DNA from: Mesorhizobium ciceri WSM4083
GTDB taxonomy: Bacteria > Pseudomonadota > Alphaproteobacteria > Rhizobiales > Rhizobiaceae
Direction: 5' to 3'
DNA: 64,000 nucleotides
Assembly (NCBI RefSeq): GCF_000519305.1
Contig: NZ_KI912610.1
Coordinates: 1,025,949 to 1,089,948, forward strand
The notes below the pieces were generated by a model. That model saw only the letters and a program-made list of their open reading frames with translations, ran no database searches and was not told where the DNA came from. The position numbers and the translations under genes are program-made. Shown here in pieces: positions 24,552 through 33,582 of the stretch. How positions within the stretch are numbered: the first letter of the stretch is position 1; each line of letters starts with the position of its first letter.

Positions 24552-25798
24552 CCGCTCGCCAGATGAAGCTCGGCGCCTTTCTGTGGGCGACAGGCCACCA
24601 CATCGCTGCCTGGCGCCATCCCAAGGTGCACGTCACCGCCGGCATAGACATCGATCATTACATCCAGCTGGCGCGCACGGCGGAGGCGGCGAAGTTCGAC
24701 ATGATCTTCTGCGAGGACGCCGCCGGCCTGCGCGAAGCCAATATCGGCATTGCCAGCCAGACGTCGCGCTCGATCGGCTTCGAGCCGATCAGCCTGCTTT
24801 CGGCGCTTGCCGTCCAGACCAGCCGCATCGGCCTCGTCTCGACGGCCTCGACAAGCTACAACGAGCCCTATGGCCTGGCGCGAACCTTCCTGTCGCTCGA
24901 TCATCTGAGCGGCGGCCGGGCCGGCTGGAACCTGGTCACCTCGGCCAGTCCCATCGAGGCCGCCAATTTCGGCTCGACCGGCCTCAAGCCCCATGCCGAT
25001 CGCTATGAGCGCGCGCGTGAATTCGCCGAGGTGGTAACCGGCCTGTGGCACGGCAAGGCCTCCGGCCATGACGGCCAGAGCTTTTCGGTTCGCGACCCGC
25101 TCGACCTGCCTCGCTCGCCGCAAGGCGCGCCGGTGATGGTTCAAGCCGGCGCCTCGGATGTCGGCCGCGACCTCGCCGCTCGCACCGCCGATGTGGTGTT
25201 CACGGCGGCGCAGACCTTCGAGGAGGCGAAGGCCTTCTACGACGATCTCAAGGGGCGTCTGGCGGCCTATGGCCGCGAGCCCGACGACATCAAGATCATG
25301 CCGGGCGTCGCACCGGTGGTGGCGGAAACCGAGGCTGAGGCCCAGGAAAAATATGAGGAATTGCAGGAACTGATCCCCGACGACGTCGGCGTTGCGCTGC
25401 TGTCCAGCTATATCAGCATCTCCGATCTGTGGCGCCATCCGATCGACGGGCCGCTGCCGGACCTGCCGGAGAGCGAGGGGATGAAGAGCAGGCAGGCGCT
25501 GGTCATCGAGCAATCGCGCCGCGACGGCCTTTCCATTCGCCAGCTTGCCCGGCATTTCGCCGGCGCGCGTGGCCATTGGCGCATCGTCGGCACGGCGGCC
25601 CAGGTGGCCGATGAGTTGCAAGCGCGGTTCGAAGGCGGTGCCGCCGACGGTTTTAACGTCATGCCCTCCTATTTCCCTGGCGAACTCGATGCCTTTGCCA
25701 TGCTCGTCGTGCCGGAACTGCAGCGGCGCGGCCTGTTCCGGACGGAGTATGAGGGTCGGACGTTGCGCGACCATCTCGGTTTGAAACGGCCCGTCTAG
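24548..25798 (+). CDS. Luciferase-like flavin-dependent monooxygenase, NtaA/SnaA/DszA type
   Basis: 416-aa TIM-barrel monooxygenase. Signature segments are LGAFLWATGHHIAAWRHP, the barrel strands FDMIFCEDAAGLRE and RIGLVSTASTSYNEPY, SGGRAGWNLVTSASPIEAANFG, and PQGAPVMVQAGASDVGRDLAA. Substrates in this branch include nitrilotriacetate, EDTA, dibenzothiophene sulfone and pyrimidine-ring compounds; none is indicated here. It overlaps the preceding paralogue by 4 nt, and the two may form a heteromer. No flavin reductase gene is adjacent. Confidence 0.87.
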   Translation: MTARQMKLGAFLWATGHHIAAWRHPKVHVTAGIDIDHYIQLARTAEAAKFDMIFCEDAAGLREANIGIASQTSRSIGFEPISLLSALAVQTSRIGLVSTASTSYNEPYGLARTFLSLDHLSGGRAGWNLVTSASPIEAANFGSTGLKPHADRYERAREFAEVVTGLWHGKASGHDGQSFSVRDPLDLPRSPQGAPVMVQAGASDVGRDLAARTADVVFTAAQTFEEAKAFYDDLKGRLAAYGREPDDIKIMPGVAPVVAETEAEAQEKYEELQELIPDDVGVALLSSYISISDLWRHPIDGPLPDLPESEGMKSRQALVIEQSRRDGLSIRQLARHFAGARGHWRIVGTAAQVADELQARFEGGAADGFNVMPSYFPGELDAFAMLVVPELQRRGLFRTEYEGRTLRDHLGLKRPV

Positions 25799-25811
25799 CC
25801 GCGACGCAAGC

Positions 25812-26810
25812 TTAGCCGGCCATCACCCTGCCATGCGGAATTTGATGGTTGGCACTTAAGCCTGCGTTGTGGCTGACCAGCGCCGTCATGATCTCGGCCG
25901 CCGCCAGCGCCGCAATGACTTGCGGGCGCTTGTCCTTGACGGTGTCGCCGCCGATCGGCGAGACGAGGCGGGCAAATTCCGCTTCGCTGCCGTCCGCCGA
26001 TTTCAGGAACCAGTTCCTGAATGTCGCTTTCTTGGTCTTCGAGCCGATCATGCCGACATAGGCGGTGTCGCTGCGTTTCAGCGCCTCGGCGACGATCAGG
26101 AAATCCAGCGCATGGTCGTGGGTCAGGATGGCGAAGGCGGTGCCGGCGGGGGCATTTCGCACCATCGCTTCCGGCATAGCTGTCAGCCGTGCCTCGACGG
26201 TTTCGGGCATGCCTTCCAGTGCTTCGGCCCGCGTCTCGATGACGACGCCGTGCACGGGAAGCAGTGCGATCGTCGACGCCAGCGCCTGGCCGACATGGCC
26301 GCCGCCGAAGATGTAGACATGCGGCAGGTGCGCCTCCTCGGCTTCCGCAGCCGCAACCAGTTCGGCGGCAAGCGCGGCATCGACGAGCCGGATCAGCACC
26401 TCGACGCGCCCGCCGCAGCACTGGCCGATCTCGGGGCCGAGCGGGACGTCCAGGGTAGCGCGGATATCCCTCCCCCTTGAGGGGAGGGTGGCGGCGAAGC
26501 CGCCGGGTGGGGTCGCCTCGGCAGTGCTCGACGTCCCTTTAGGTCGCGCGCTGCCTTTACCGACCCCCTCTGTCGGCTTCGCCGACATCTCCCCCTCGAG
26601 GGGGGAGAAAAGCATCTGCCGGGCTTTGTCGATCGCCATGTATTCGAGTTGACCGCCGCCGATGGTGCCAAAGATCGCCGCCTGCGAAACGAGCATGAAG
26701 GCGCCTTTCTCGCGTGGCGTCGAACCTTTGGTGCCCACCACCTCGACCAAAGCGATGCGACCTTGACCAGCAAGGAAGTCTCTCAGGCTTTGCACTTTCG
26801 AATTCATCAT
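25812..26810 (-). CDS. xdhC: Xanthine dehydrogenase accessory protein XdhC with in-frame repeat insertion
   Basis: 332-aa chaperone that inserts sulfurated molybdenum cofactor into xanthine dehydrogenase. N-terminal XdhC domain: VEVVGTKGSTPREKGAFML, GTIGGGQLEY and PLGPEIGQCCGGRVE, with the cofactor-linked Cys pair. C-terminal Rossmann domain: VYIFGGGHVGQAL, ILTHDHALDFLI and YVGMIGSKTKK. Residues about 69-116 (26463-26606) are not family sequence: they are the translation of a palindromic intergenic-type element, accounting for the extra ~50 aa over the usual ~280. Start at ATG 26810 (26807 and 26816 are also ATG). Follows xdhB on the same strand. Confidence 0.9.
   Translation of the reverse strand: MMNSKVQSLRDFLAGQGRIALVEVVGTKGSTPREKGAFMLVSQAAIFGTIGGGQLEYMAIDKARQMLFSPLEGEMSAKPTEGVGKGSARPKGTSSTAEATPPGGFAATLPSRGRDIRATLDVPLGPEIGQCCGGRVEVLIRLVDAALAAELVAAAEAEEAHLPHVYIFGGGHVGQALASTIALLPVHGVVIETRAEALEGMPETVEARLTAMPEAMVRNAPAGTAFAILTHDHALDFLIVAEALKRSDTAYVGMIGSKTKKATFRNWFLKSADGSEAEFARLVSPIGGDTVKDKRPQVIAALAAAEIMTALVSHNAGLSANHQIPHGRVMAG
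26463..26606. repeat. Palindromic element inside xdhC, reading in frame
   Basis: The segment contains CCCTCCCC-CTTGA-GGGGAGGG (26468-26488), GGCGGC-GAA-GCCGCC (26490-26504), GTCGGC-TTC-GCCGAC (26572-26586) and CTCCCCCTCGAGGGGGGAG (26589-26607). The left and right halves are arranged as mirror images around a GGGTGGGGTCG / CGACCCCCTC pair. This is the layout of the intergenic elements at 10.2 and 19.5 kb. Its length (about 144 nt) is a multiple of three and it has no stop in the xdhC frame. Confidence 0.8.
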
Positions 26811-26881
26811 TCGCATTCCCGTGCGGGAAATATAGGTTTTTTCGGCCCGGATTGCACGCATTGCCGACCCTGGGGCCGGAT

Positions 26882-29230
26882 TCAGGCGCCGGCCTCTTTC
26901 TTCAGCCGCTCGATCGCCATCAACACCCGTTCCGGCGTTGCCGGCGCATCGAGACGCGGGCAGATCTTGTCGTCGGCGACGCTGGCCACCGCATCCGACA
27001 GCGCATGCAGCACCGACATGCCGAGCGGGAACGGCGGCTCGCCGACCGCCTTGGAGCGGTGGATGGTCGGCTCGCCGGCTTCCGGCCAGTCGGCCAAGTT
27101 GACGTTGAAGATCTTCGGCCGGTCGGAGGCGAGCGGGATCTTGTAGGTCGACGGCGCATGCGTGCGCAGCCGGCCCTTGGCGTCCCACCACAGTTCTTCC
27201 GTCGTCAGCCAGCCCATGCCCTGGATGAAGCCGCCCTCGATCTGGCCGATGTCTATAGCCCGGTTCAGCGAGCGGCCGCAGTCATGGAGAATATCGGTAC
27301 GCTCGACGATGTATTCGCCGGTCAGCGTGTCGACCGAAACTTCCGAACACGAGGCGCCATAAGCGAAATAGTAGAAGGGGCGGCCCTCGCCCTTGTCGCG
27401 GTTCCAGTGGATTTTCGGCGTCTTGTAGAAGCCCGCCGCCGACAGCTGGATGCGCGCCATATAGGCCTGCTTGACGAGGTCGGCGAAGGCGATTTCCTGG
27501 TTGCCAATGCGCACCCGGTTGGGCAGGAACAGCACCTGATCGCGCGGCACCTGGTATTTTTCGGCGGCGAAATCGATCAGCCGGTCCTTGATCTGGCGCG
27601 CGCCATTCTGCGCCGCCATGCCGTTGAGATCGGTGCCGGACGACGCTGCCGTGGCCGAAGTGTTCGGCACCTTGCCGGTCGTGGTCGCGGTGATCTTCAC
27701 CTGGTCGAGGTCGATCTGGAACTCTTCCGCCACCACTTGCGCCACCTTGACGTAGAGGCCCTGCCCCATTTCGGTGCCGCCATGGTTCAGATGCACCGAA
27801 CCGTCGGTGTAGACATGCACCAGCGCGCCGGCCTGATTGTAATGCGTGGCGGTGAACGAGATGCCGAACTTGACCGGCGTCAGCGCCAGGCCGCGCTTGA
27901 TGAAACGGCTGTTGGCATTGAAGGCCGATATCTCACGCCGGCGCCGCGCATAGCTCGCGCTTTGCTCAAGCTCGGCGACGATGCGCTGGATGATGTTGTC
28001 CTCGACCGTCTGGTGGTAAGGCGTGATGTTGCGATCTGATGTGCCGTAAAAATTCTTCTTGCGGATTTCGAGCGGATCCTTGCCGACGGCAAAGGCCACC
28101 TCGTCGATGACGCGCTCGGCGCCGACCATGCCTTGCGGGCCACCGAAACCACGGAAGGCGGTGTTCGACACGGTGTTGGTGTAGAGCGGCGCCGATTGGG
28201 CATGCACCGCCGGCCAGAAATAGGTGTTGTCGCAGTGGAACAGTGCGCGATCGGTCACCGGGCCGGAAAGGTCCGACGAGAAACCGCAACGCGCCGCGAA
28301 CATGAAATCGACGCCAAGGATGTTGCCGTCGTCATCGAAGCCGACCTCGTAGTCGACGAGGAAATCGTGGCGCTTGCCGGTGGCGATCATGTCGTCGTCG
28401 CGGTCGGGCCGGATCTTCACGGCGCGATGATGTTTCTTCGCGGCGATCGCGGCCAATGCGGCAAACTGGTTGCCCTGCGTTTCCTTGCCGCCGAAGCCGC
28501 CGCCCATGCGGCGGATTTCCACCGTGATGGCGTTGCTCGGCACGTCCAGCACATGGCTGACCATGTGCTGGACTTCGCTCGGATGCTGGGTCGAGGAATA
28601 GATGGTGACGTCCTGATCCTCGCCCGGAATGGCCATGGCGATATGGCCTTCGAGATAGAAATGCTCCTGACCGCCGATGCGCATTTTTCCCTTCAGCTGG
28701 CGCGGCGCCTGACGGATGGCGGCGGCGGCATCGCCGCGCTTCAAGGTGAGAGGAGGCGTGACGAGCTTGTCCCTCTTCGGATCGAGCGCGCCAATGTCGG
28801 TGACGAAGGGCAATTCCTGGTATTCGACCTTGGCCAACCTGGTGGCGCGGCGTGCCTGCTCGCGCGTCTGCGCAATAACGCAGAAGATCGGCTGGCCGTA
28901 GAATTGCACCTTGCCGTCGGCAAGCACCGGCTCGTCGTGGCGCCCGGTCGGTGAAATATCGTTTTCGCCCGGCACGTCACTGGCCGTCAGCACGTCGACA
29001 ACGCCGGGCGCCGTGCGCACCGCCGAGAGATCCATGCTGGCGATTGTCGCATGCGTGGCGGTGGAAAGCCCTAGGCAGCCATGCAGCGTGCCGGCCGGTT
29101 CCGGCATGTCGTCGATGTAGACGGCGGTGCCGCTGACATGCTTGTGCGCGGAATCGTGGCGCTGATCGGTGGCGACGCCGCCAGCGATCTTTTCGGCCTT
29201 GAGGTTGGGAGCAGCGTGCTTGTTCATCAT
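26882..29230 (-). CDS. xdhB: Xanthine dehydrogenase molybdopterin-binding subunit
   Basis: 782-aa large subunit holding the molybdenum cofactor and oxidising hypoxanthine/xanthine to urate. Features include an N-terminal a/b hammerhead (SAHKHVSGTAVYIDDMPEP), GGGFGGKETQ (molybdopterin contact), the substrate Arg region TAFRGFGGPQGM, HLNHGGTEMGQGLYVKVAQV, and the catalytic Glu in the C-terminal SKAVGEPPF motif. Length matches bacterial XdhB. It overlaps xdhA by 4 nt (ATGA) and is followed by xdhC, giving the transcript uraH-xdhA-xdhB-xdhC. Confidence 0.94.
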   Translation of the reverse strand: MMNKHAAPNLKAEKIAGGVATDQRHDSAHKHVSGTAVYIDDMPEPAGTLHGCLGLSTATHATIASMDLSAVRTAPGVVDVLTASDVPGENDISPTGRHDEPVLADGKVQFYGQPIFCVIAQTREQARRATRLAKVEYQELPFVTDIGALDPKRDKLVTPPLTLKRGDAAAAIRQAPRQLKGKMRIGGQEHFYLEGHIAMAIPGEDQDVTIYSSTQHPSEVQHMVSHVLDVPSNAITVEIRRMGGGFGGKETQGNQFAALAAIAAKKHHRAVKIRPDRDDDMIATGKRHDFLVDYEVGFDDDGNILGVDFMFAARCGFSSDLSGPVTDRALFHCDNTYFWPAVHAQSAPLYTNTVSNTAFRGFGGPQGMVGAERVIDEVAFAVGKDPLEIRKKNFYGTSDRNITPYHQTVEDNIIQRIVAELEQSASYARRRREISAFNANSRFIKRGLALTPVKFGISFTATHYNQAGALVHVYTDGSVHLNHGGTEMGQGLYVKVAQVVAEEFQIDLDQVKITATTTGKVPNTSATAASSGTDLNGMAAQNGARQIKDRLIDFAAEKYQVPRDQVLFLPNRVRIGNQEIAFADLVKQAYMARIQLSAAGFYKTPKIHWNRDKGEGRPFYYFAYGASCSEVSVDTLTGEYIVERTDILHDCGRSLNRAIDIGQIEGGFIQGMGWLTTEELWWDAKGRLRTHAPSTYKIPLASDRPKIFNVNLADWPEAGEPTIHRSKAVGEPPFPLGMSVLHALSDAVASVADDKICPRLDAPATPERVLMAIERLKKEAGA

Positions 29231-30708
29231 GCCGCCTCGTGCCTTGAAACCTGGATCTGGTCCCTGGTGCCGCTGGTCTCGGCGAAGAAGCGCAGCAGCA
29301 GGTTCTTCGCCGCAAGGGCGCGATATTCGGCCGAAGCGCGCATGTCGGTCAGCGGGGTGAAATCCCTGTCATATTCGGCCATCGCCACTTCAACAGTCTG
29401 TTCGGTCCACGGCTTGCCGAGCAGCGCTTTTTCGACGGAGGACGCCCGCTTCGGCGTCGCCGCCATGCCGCCATAGGCAATGCGCACCTCCGCGACCGTG
29501 CCATCGCTGGCCAGCGTCAAGAAGAAGGCGCCGAGGGCCGCGGTAATGTCCTCATCGCGGCGCTTGGTGATTTTGTGGACGGCGAATTTCGTGCCCTTGG
29601 TCGGAACCGGAACGTGCACGGCCTCGACGAATTCGCCCGGCTGCCGGTCCTGTTTGCCATAGGCAATGAAGAAGGTTTCCAGCGGGATCGAGCGCCGCTT
29701 CTTGCCCTTGCGCAGGGTGAGACTTGCGCCAAGTGCGATCAAGGGCGGCGGCGTGTCGCCGATCGGCGAGCCGTTGGCGATGTTGCCTCCGATGGTGCCC
29801 ATGTTGCGCACCTGTTCGCCGCCGATGCGATCGAACAACGACCCCAGCGCCGGGATGCGCTTCGCCAATGTCGCGAAGGCGTCAGTGTAGGTGACGCCGG
29901 CGCCGATCGAAATGACGCCCTTGTCTTCCGAGATGGTGCAAAGTCCGTCGAGATTGCCGATGAAAATGGCCGGCGAAATATCGCGCATATGCTTGGTCAC
30001 CCATAGGCCGACATCGGTCGAGCCGGCAACGATGGTGGTGCCGGGTTCCTTGTCCAGCACGGCGGCGAAATCGTCGACATCGGCCGGCACGACCAGCCGC
30101 GCCTTGCCGGTTCCGATCTCGACCCGGGCGCCGTCATGCATGGCCTCGAGCCTCGCCGTGATCGCCTTGCGCTCCGCGGCCAACGGATCCTTTGCCGCCT
30201 TGCCGTAGCTGGAGATGGCATGCGCGGCGCGCATGATCGCCTCGTAGCCGGTGCAGCGGCAGAGATTGCCTTGCAAGGCCTTTTCGATATCCGCGTTCGA
30301 CGGGTCAGGCGACTTCATCCACAAGCCATACAGCGACATGACGAAGCCCGGCGTGCAGAAGCCGCATTGCGAGCCGTGGAAATCGACCATCGCCTGCTGC
30401 ACCGGGTGCAATTGGCCGGGTGAACCACGCAGATGCTCGACGGTCACGACATGGCTGCCGTCGAGCGAGCCGAGGAAGCGGATGCAGGCGTTGACACTTT
30501 CATAGACCAGGCCGCCGGCCGAGAGCTTGCCGACCAACACGGTGCAGGCGCCGCAGTCGCCCTCGGCGCAGCCTTCCTTGGTGCCGCGCAGCGAACGGTC
30601 CAGCCGCAGCCAGTCGAGCAGGGTCGCGTCTGACGCCACCGACGAAAGCGCCACATCCCTGCCATTGAGGATGAAGCGGATCTCGTTGCGGATGCTAATT
30701 TTGGCCAT
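29227..30708 (-). CDS. xdhA: Xanthine dehydrogenase small subunit (2Fe-2S and FAD)
   Basis: 493-aa subunit carrying electrons from the molybdenum site to NAD. Plant-type 2Fe-2S domain near the N-terminus: GCAEGDCGACTVLVG with a further Cys about 20 residues on; second 2Fe-2S domain: CGFCTPGFVMS and LCRCTGYEAI. FAD domain from about residue 190 with TIVAGSTDVGLWVTKHM and GTIGGNIANGSPIGDTPP. The CO-dehydrogenase flavoprotein C-terminal domain ends the protein. The gene starts 3 bp after the uraH stop. Confidence 0.94.
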   Translation of the reverse strand: MAKISIRNEIRFILNGRDVALSSVASDATLLDWLRLDRSLRGTKEGCAEGDCGACTVLVGKLSAGGLVYESVNACIRFLGSLDGSHVVTVEHLRGSPGQLHPVQQAMVDFHGSQCGFCTPGFVMSLYGLWMKSPDPSNADIEKALQGNLCRCTGYEAIMRAAHAISSYGKAAKDPLAAERKAITARLEAMHDGARVEIGTGKARLVVPADVDDFAAVLDKEPGTTIVAGSTDVGLWVTKHMRDISPAIFIGNLDGLCTISEDKGVISIGAGVTYTDAFATLAKRIPALGSLFDRIGGEQVRNMGTIGGNIANGSPIGDTPPPLIALGASLTLRKGKKRRSIPLETFFIAYGKQDRQPGEFVEAVHVPVPTKGTKFAVHKITKRRDEDITAALGAFFLTLASDGTVAEVRIAYGGMAATPKRASSVEKALLGKPWTEQTVEVAMAEYDRDFTPLTDMRASAEYRALAAKNLLLRFFAETSGTRDQIQVSRHEAA

Positions 30709-30711
30709 GCC

Positions 30712-31086
30712 TCAGCTCCCCCTGTAGGTCGAGTAGCCGTAAGGCGAGACCAGCAGTGGCACATGATAATGCACTGGTTCGGCCATGCCGAAGCGGATTG
30801 GTATTACATCGAGAAAGGCGGGTTTCGGCAGGCTCAACCCCTGCTGGCGCAAATAGTCGCCGGCGGCGAAGACCAGTTCGTATTCGCCGGTGCGGAACTC
30901 CGCGCCGGCGAGCAGCGGCTTGTCGCAACGGCCGTCGGCATTGGTGACAACGGTCTTCAGATGTGTCCGCGCCTTGCCCTCGAGGTGATAAAGCGCGATC
31001 GACAGTCCCGCCGCCGGCTTGCCGGTCGCCGTGTCGAGGACATGGGTCGTCAGACGCCCGCCATCGGCATTCGACGTTTCTGCCAT
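30712..31086 (-). CDS. uraH: 5-hydroxyisourate hydrolase
   Basis: 124-aa transthyretin-like enzyme hydrolysing 5-hydroxyisourate to OHCU, the product of PuuD action on urate. It shows LTTHVLDTATGKPAAGL (catalytic His), the Arg-containing TNADGRCDKPLL, the His pair in VHYHVPLLVSPYGYSTY, and the diagnostic C-terminal tetrapeptide YRGS. No signal peptide, so it is cytosolic. The start ATG 31086 fits the domain; an open frame continues upstream to 31134. First gene of the uraH-xdhABC transcript and divergent from puuE. Confidence 0.93.
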   Translation of the reverse strand: MAETSNADGGRLTTHVLDTATGKPAAGLSIALYHLEGKARTHLKTVVTNADGRCDKPLLAGAEFRTGEYELVFAAGDYLRQQGLSLPKPAFLDVIPIRFGMAEPVHYHVPLLVSPYGYSTYRGS

Positions 31087-31146
31087 TGGCCGCCTCCCAT
31101 TTCCGGTACGAGCGAATTGGCCCGGTACGATCAAGTATCAACAGTG

Positions 31147-31161
31147 AATTGTGCGCCAATT
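31147..31161. promoter_or_regulatory. Inverted repeat in the uraH/puuE divergent promoter region
   Basis: AATTG-N5-CAATT lies in the 203-bp divergent intergenic region, 61 bp upstream of uraH and about 130 bp upstream of puuE. Such 5-5-5 dyads are typical of LysR or GntR sites. The local LysR regulator is a candidate binder, but no second copy was found near puuD. Confidence 0.35.
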
Positions 31162-31289
31162 AAAGGCGATGCATAAGTCCCGGTCGAGCGGAGTGCGACA
31201 AAAACACTTTCAAAAATTTTCGGGGGAATGCGAGAGGCACCCTTTCGATATCCTGATCATACTTCGGGCCATGCCCGGCGGGAGGGACG

Positions 31290-32708
31290 ATGCGTTACAG
31301 CAGAGACATGCGCGGCTATGGAGCCAATCCGCCGGACCCGAAATGGCCTGGCGGCGCACATGTCGCCGTGCAATTCGTCGTCAATTACGAGGAAGGCGGC
31401 GAAAACTGCGTGCTGCATGGCGACAAGGCCTCTGAAGCCTTTCTGTCGGAAATCGTCGGCGCGGCGCCCTGGGTGGGCCAGCGCCACTGGAACATGGAAT
31501 CCATCTACGAATACGGCGCCCGCGCCGGCTTCTGGCGTCTGCTGCGGCTGTTCACCGAGTCGCAAGTGCCGATCACCTGCTACGGCGTCGCCACCGCACT
31601 CGCCCGTTCGCCCGATCAGGTGACGGCCATGCAGGAAGCCGGCTGGGAAATCGCTTCACACGGGCTGAGATGGATCGACTACCGCGACCACAGCGCCGAG
31701 GATGAGCGCCGCGACCTCGAAGCGGCGATCAAGCTGCATTACGAGGTGACCGGAGAGCGCCCGACCGGCTGGTACACCGGCCGCACATCAATCAACACGG
31801 TGCGGCTGGCGGCGGAAGAAGGCGGCTTCGACTATGTGTCGGACACCTATGACGATGAACTGCCCTACTGGTTCGAGCACGCAGGCGGCACGCAGCTCAT
31901 CATCCCCTATACGCTCGACGCCAACGACATGCGTTTCGCCACGCCGCAGGGCTTCAATTCGGGCGACCAGTTCTTTGCCTATTTGAAGGACAGCTTCGAC
32001 ACGCTCTATGCCGAGGGCAAGGCCGGCCGGCCGCGCATGATGAACATCGGCCTGCATTGCCGCCTCGTCGGGCGGCCGGGACGGGTGGCGGCGCTGAAGC
32101 GCTTCGTCGACTATGTGAAGTCGCATGACAAGGTCTGGCTGGCGCGGCGCATCGACATCGCCAAGCACTGGCAAGAGGTCAATCCTTATCAACCGGCGGC
32201 ACTCCGCCCATCGAAGATGGAATTCGAGACCTTCGTTCACACCTTCGGCGGCGTGTTCGAGCATTCACCCTGGATCGCCGAACGCGCTTACGAACTGGAA
32301 CTGGGTCCGGCGCACGACACCTCAGGCGGCCTGCACAATGCGCTTTCCCGCGTCTTCCGTTCCGCCACCGAAACCGAGCGGCTTTCGGTGCTCAACGCCC
32401 ATCCCGACCTTGCCGGCAAGCTGGCCAAGGCCAAACGGCTGACGGCGGAATCGACCAGGGAACAGGCCTCGGCCGGCCTCGACGCGCTGACCGACAAGGA
32501 GCGCGAGCTGTTTTCCAAGCTGAACGCCGCCTACGTCACCACCTTCGGCTTCCCCTTCATCATCGCGGTGAAGGGCAAGACGAGGCAAGAAATCCTGGCG
32601 GAGTTCGAGGCGCGCATCGGCAACAGCCGCGGCGTCGAATTCGAAACCGCCTGCAAACAGGTCGAGCGCATCGCGCTGCTCCGCCTCAAGGACATGCTTC
32701 CGCAATAG
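31290..32708 (+). CDS. puuE: Bifunctional allantoinase PuuE - OHCU decarboxylase UraD fusion
   Basis: 472-aa fusion. Residues about 1-305 are the metal-independent polysaccharide-deacetylase-type allantoinase PuuE (MRYSRDMRGYGANPPDPKWPGGA, NYEEGGENC, HGLRWIDYRD, GWYTGRTSINT). Residues about 310-472 are UraD (FVHTFGGVFEHSPWIAERA, LNAHPDLAGKLA, the LTAESTREQASAGLD segment, FPFIIAVKGKTRQEIL). The domains catalyse consecutive steps: UraD makes S-allantoin from OHCU and PuuE opens allantoin to allantoate. Each half has its full length. It leads the transcript containing ureidoglycine aminohydrolase and allA. Confidence 0.93.
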   Translation: MRYSRDMRGYGANPPDPKWPGGAHVAVQFVVNYEEGGENCVLHGDKASEAFLSEIVGAAPWVGQRHWNMESIYEYGARAGFWRLLRLFTESQVPITCYGVATALARSPDQVTAMQEAGWEIASHGLRWIDYRDHSAEDERRDLEAAIKLHYEVTGERPTGWYTGRTSINTVRLAAEEGGFDYVSDTYDDELPYWFEHAGGTQLIIPYTLDANDMRFATPQGFNSGDQFFAYLKDSFDTLYAEGKAGRPRMMNIGLHCRLVGRPGRVAALKRFVDYVKSHDKVWLARRIDIAKHWQEVNPYQPAALRPSKMEFETFVHTFGGVFEHSPWIAERAYELELGPAHDTSGGLHNALSRVFRSATETERLSVLNAHPDLAGKLAKAKRLTAESTREQASAGLDALTDKERELFSKLNAAYVTTFGFPFIIAVKGKTRQEILAEFEARIGNSRGVEFETACKQVERIALLRLKDMLPQ

Positions 32709-32718
32709 GTTTGAACCC

Positions 32719-33582
32719 ATGGATACGATCAGGATGCCCGAGCGAACCTATTACGCACCACATGGCGGCCACCCCGGCCAGAGCGAGCTTCTGACCGGCC
32801 GCGCCGTCTTCACCGAGGCCTATGCCGTCATTCCCCGGGGTGTGATGCAGGACATCGTGACCAGTGCGTTGCCGTTCTGGGACGAGACCCGCGTCTGGAT
32901 CTTGTCGCGACCACTGTCCGGTTTTGCCGAGACGTTCTCGCAATACATTGTCGAGGTCGCGCCCGGCGGCGGCAGCGAGCGGCCGGAACCCGATGCCAGC
33001 GCCGAAGGCGCGCTGTTCGTGGTCGAAGGCGAACTGACGGTTCTGCTTGCCGGCAAGAAGCATGTCTTGCGGCCCGGCGGCTTTGCCTTCCTGCCGCCGG
33101 CCAGCGGCTGGACGGTTCGCAACGAAAGCAAGGCCGACGTGCGCTTCCACTGGATTCGCAAGGCTTACGAGGTGGTCGACGGTCTCGATGTGCCGGAAGC
33201 CTTCTTCACCAACGAGCAGGAGATCGTGCCGACGCCTATGCCCGGCACCGAAGGCCGCTGGGCGACGACGCGTTTCGTCGATCCGGCCGATTTGCGCCAC
33301 GACATGCACATGACCATTGTCACGCTGGAACCCGGCGCGGTCATTCCCTTCGCCGAGACCCATGTCATGGAGCATGGGCTCTATGTGCTGGAGGGCAAGG
33401 CGGTCTATCGCCTCAACCAGGACTGGGTCGAGGTCGAGGCCGGCGACTATATGTGGCTGCGGGCCTTCTGCCCGCAGGCCTGCTATGCCGGCGGCCCGGG
33501 CAAATTCCGCTATCTGCTCTACAAGGACGTCAACCGGCACGCCAAGCTCGGCGGCGCCGGTGTCCCCGGGCGGACGGCGTGA
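32719..33582 (+). CDS. allE: Bicupin, (S)-ureidoglycine aminohydrolase
   Basis: 287-aa protein with two cupin domains. The first has GGGSERPEPDASAEGALFVVEGELTVL; the second has MTIVTLEPGAVIPFAETHVMEHGLYVLEGKAVYRL with His and Glu ligands for Mn. It matches the YlbA/UGHY family, which releases ammonia from (S)-ureidoglycine to form (S)-ureidoglycolate. It sits 10 bp after puuE-uraD and overlaps allA by 4 nt. The immediately preceding step, allantoate amidohydrolase, has no gene here. Confidence 0.88.
   Translation: MDTIRMPERTYYAPHGGHPGQSELLTGRAVFTEAYAVIPRGVMQDIVTSALPFWDETRVWILSRPLSGFAETFSQYIVEVAPGGGSERPEPDASAEGALFVVEGELTVLLAGKKHVLRPGGFAFLPPASGWTVRNESKADVRFHWIRKAYEVVDGLDVPEAFFTNEQEIVPTPMPGTEGRWATTRFVDPADLRHDMHMTIVTLEPGAVIPFAETHVMEHGLYVLEGKAVYRLNQDWVEVEAGDYMWLRAFCPQACYAGGPGKFRYLLYKDVNRHAKLGGAGVPGRTA

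Noticed and set aside
26463..26606. CRISPR-like repeat
   Set aside because: The repeats are inverted palindromes without regularly spaced direct copies or spacers, and the sequence belongs to the xdhC reading frame.
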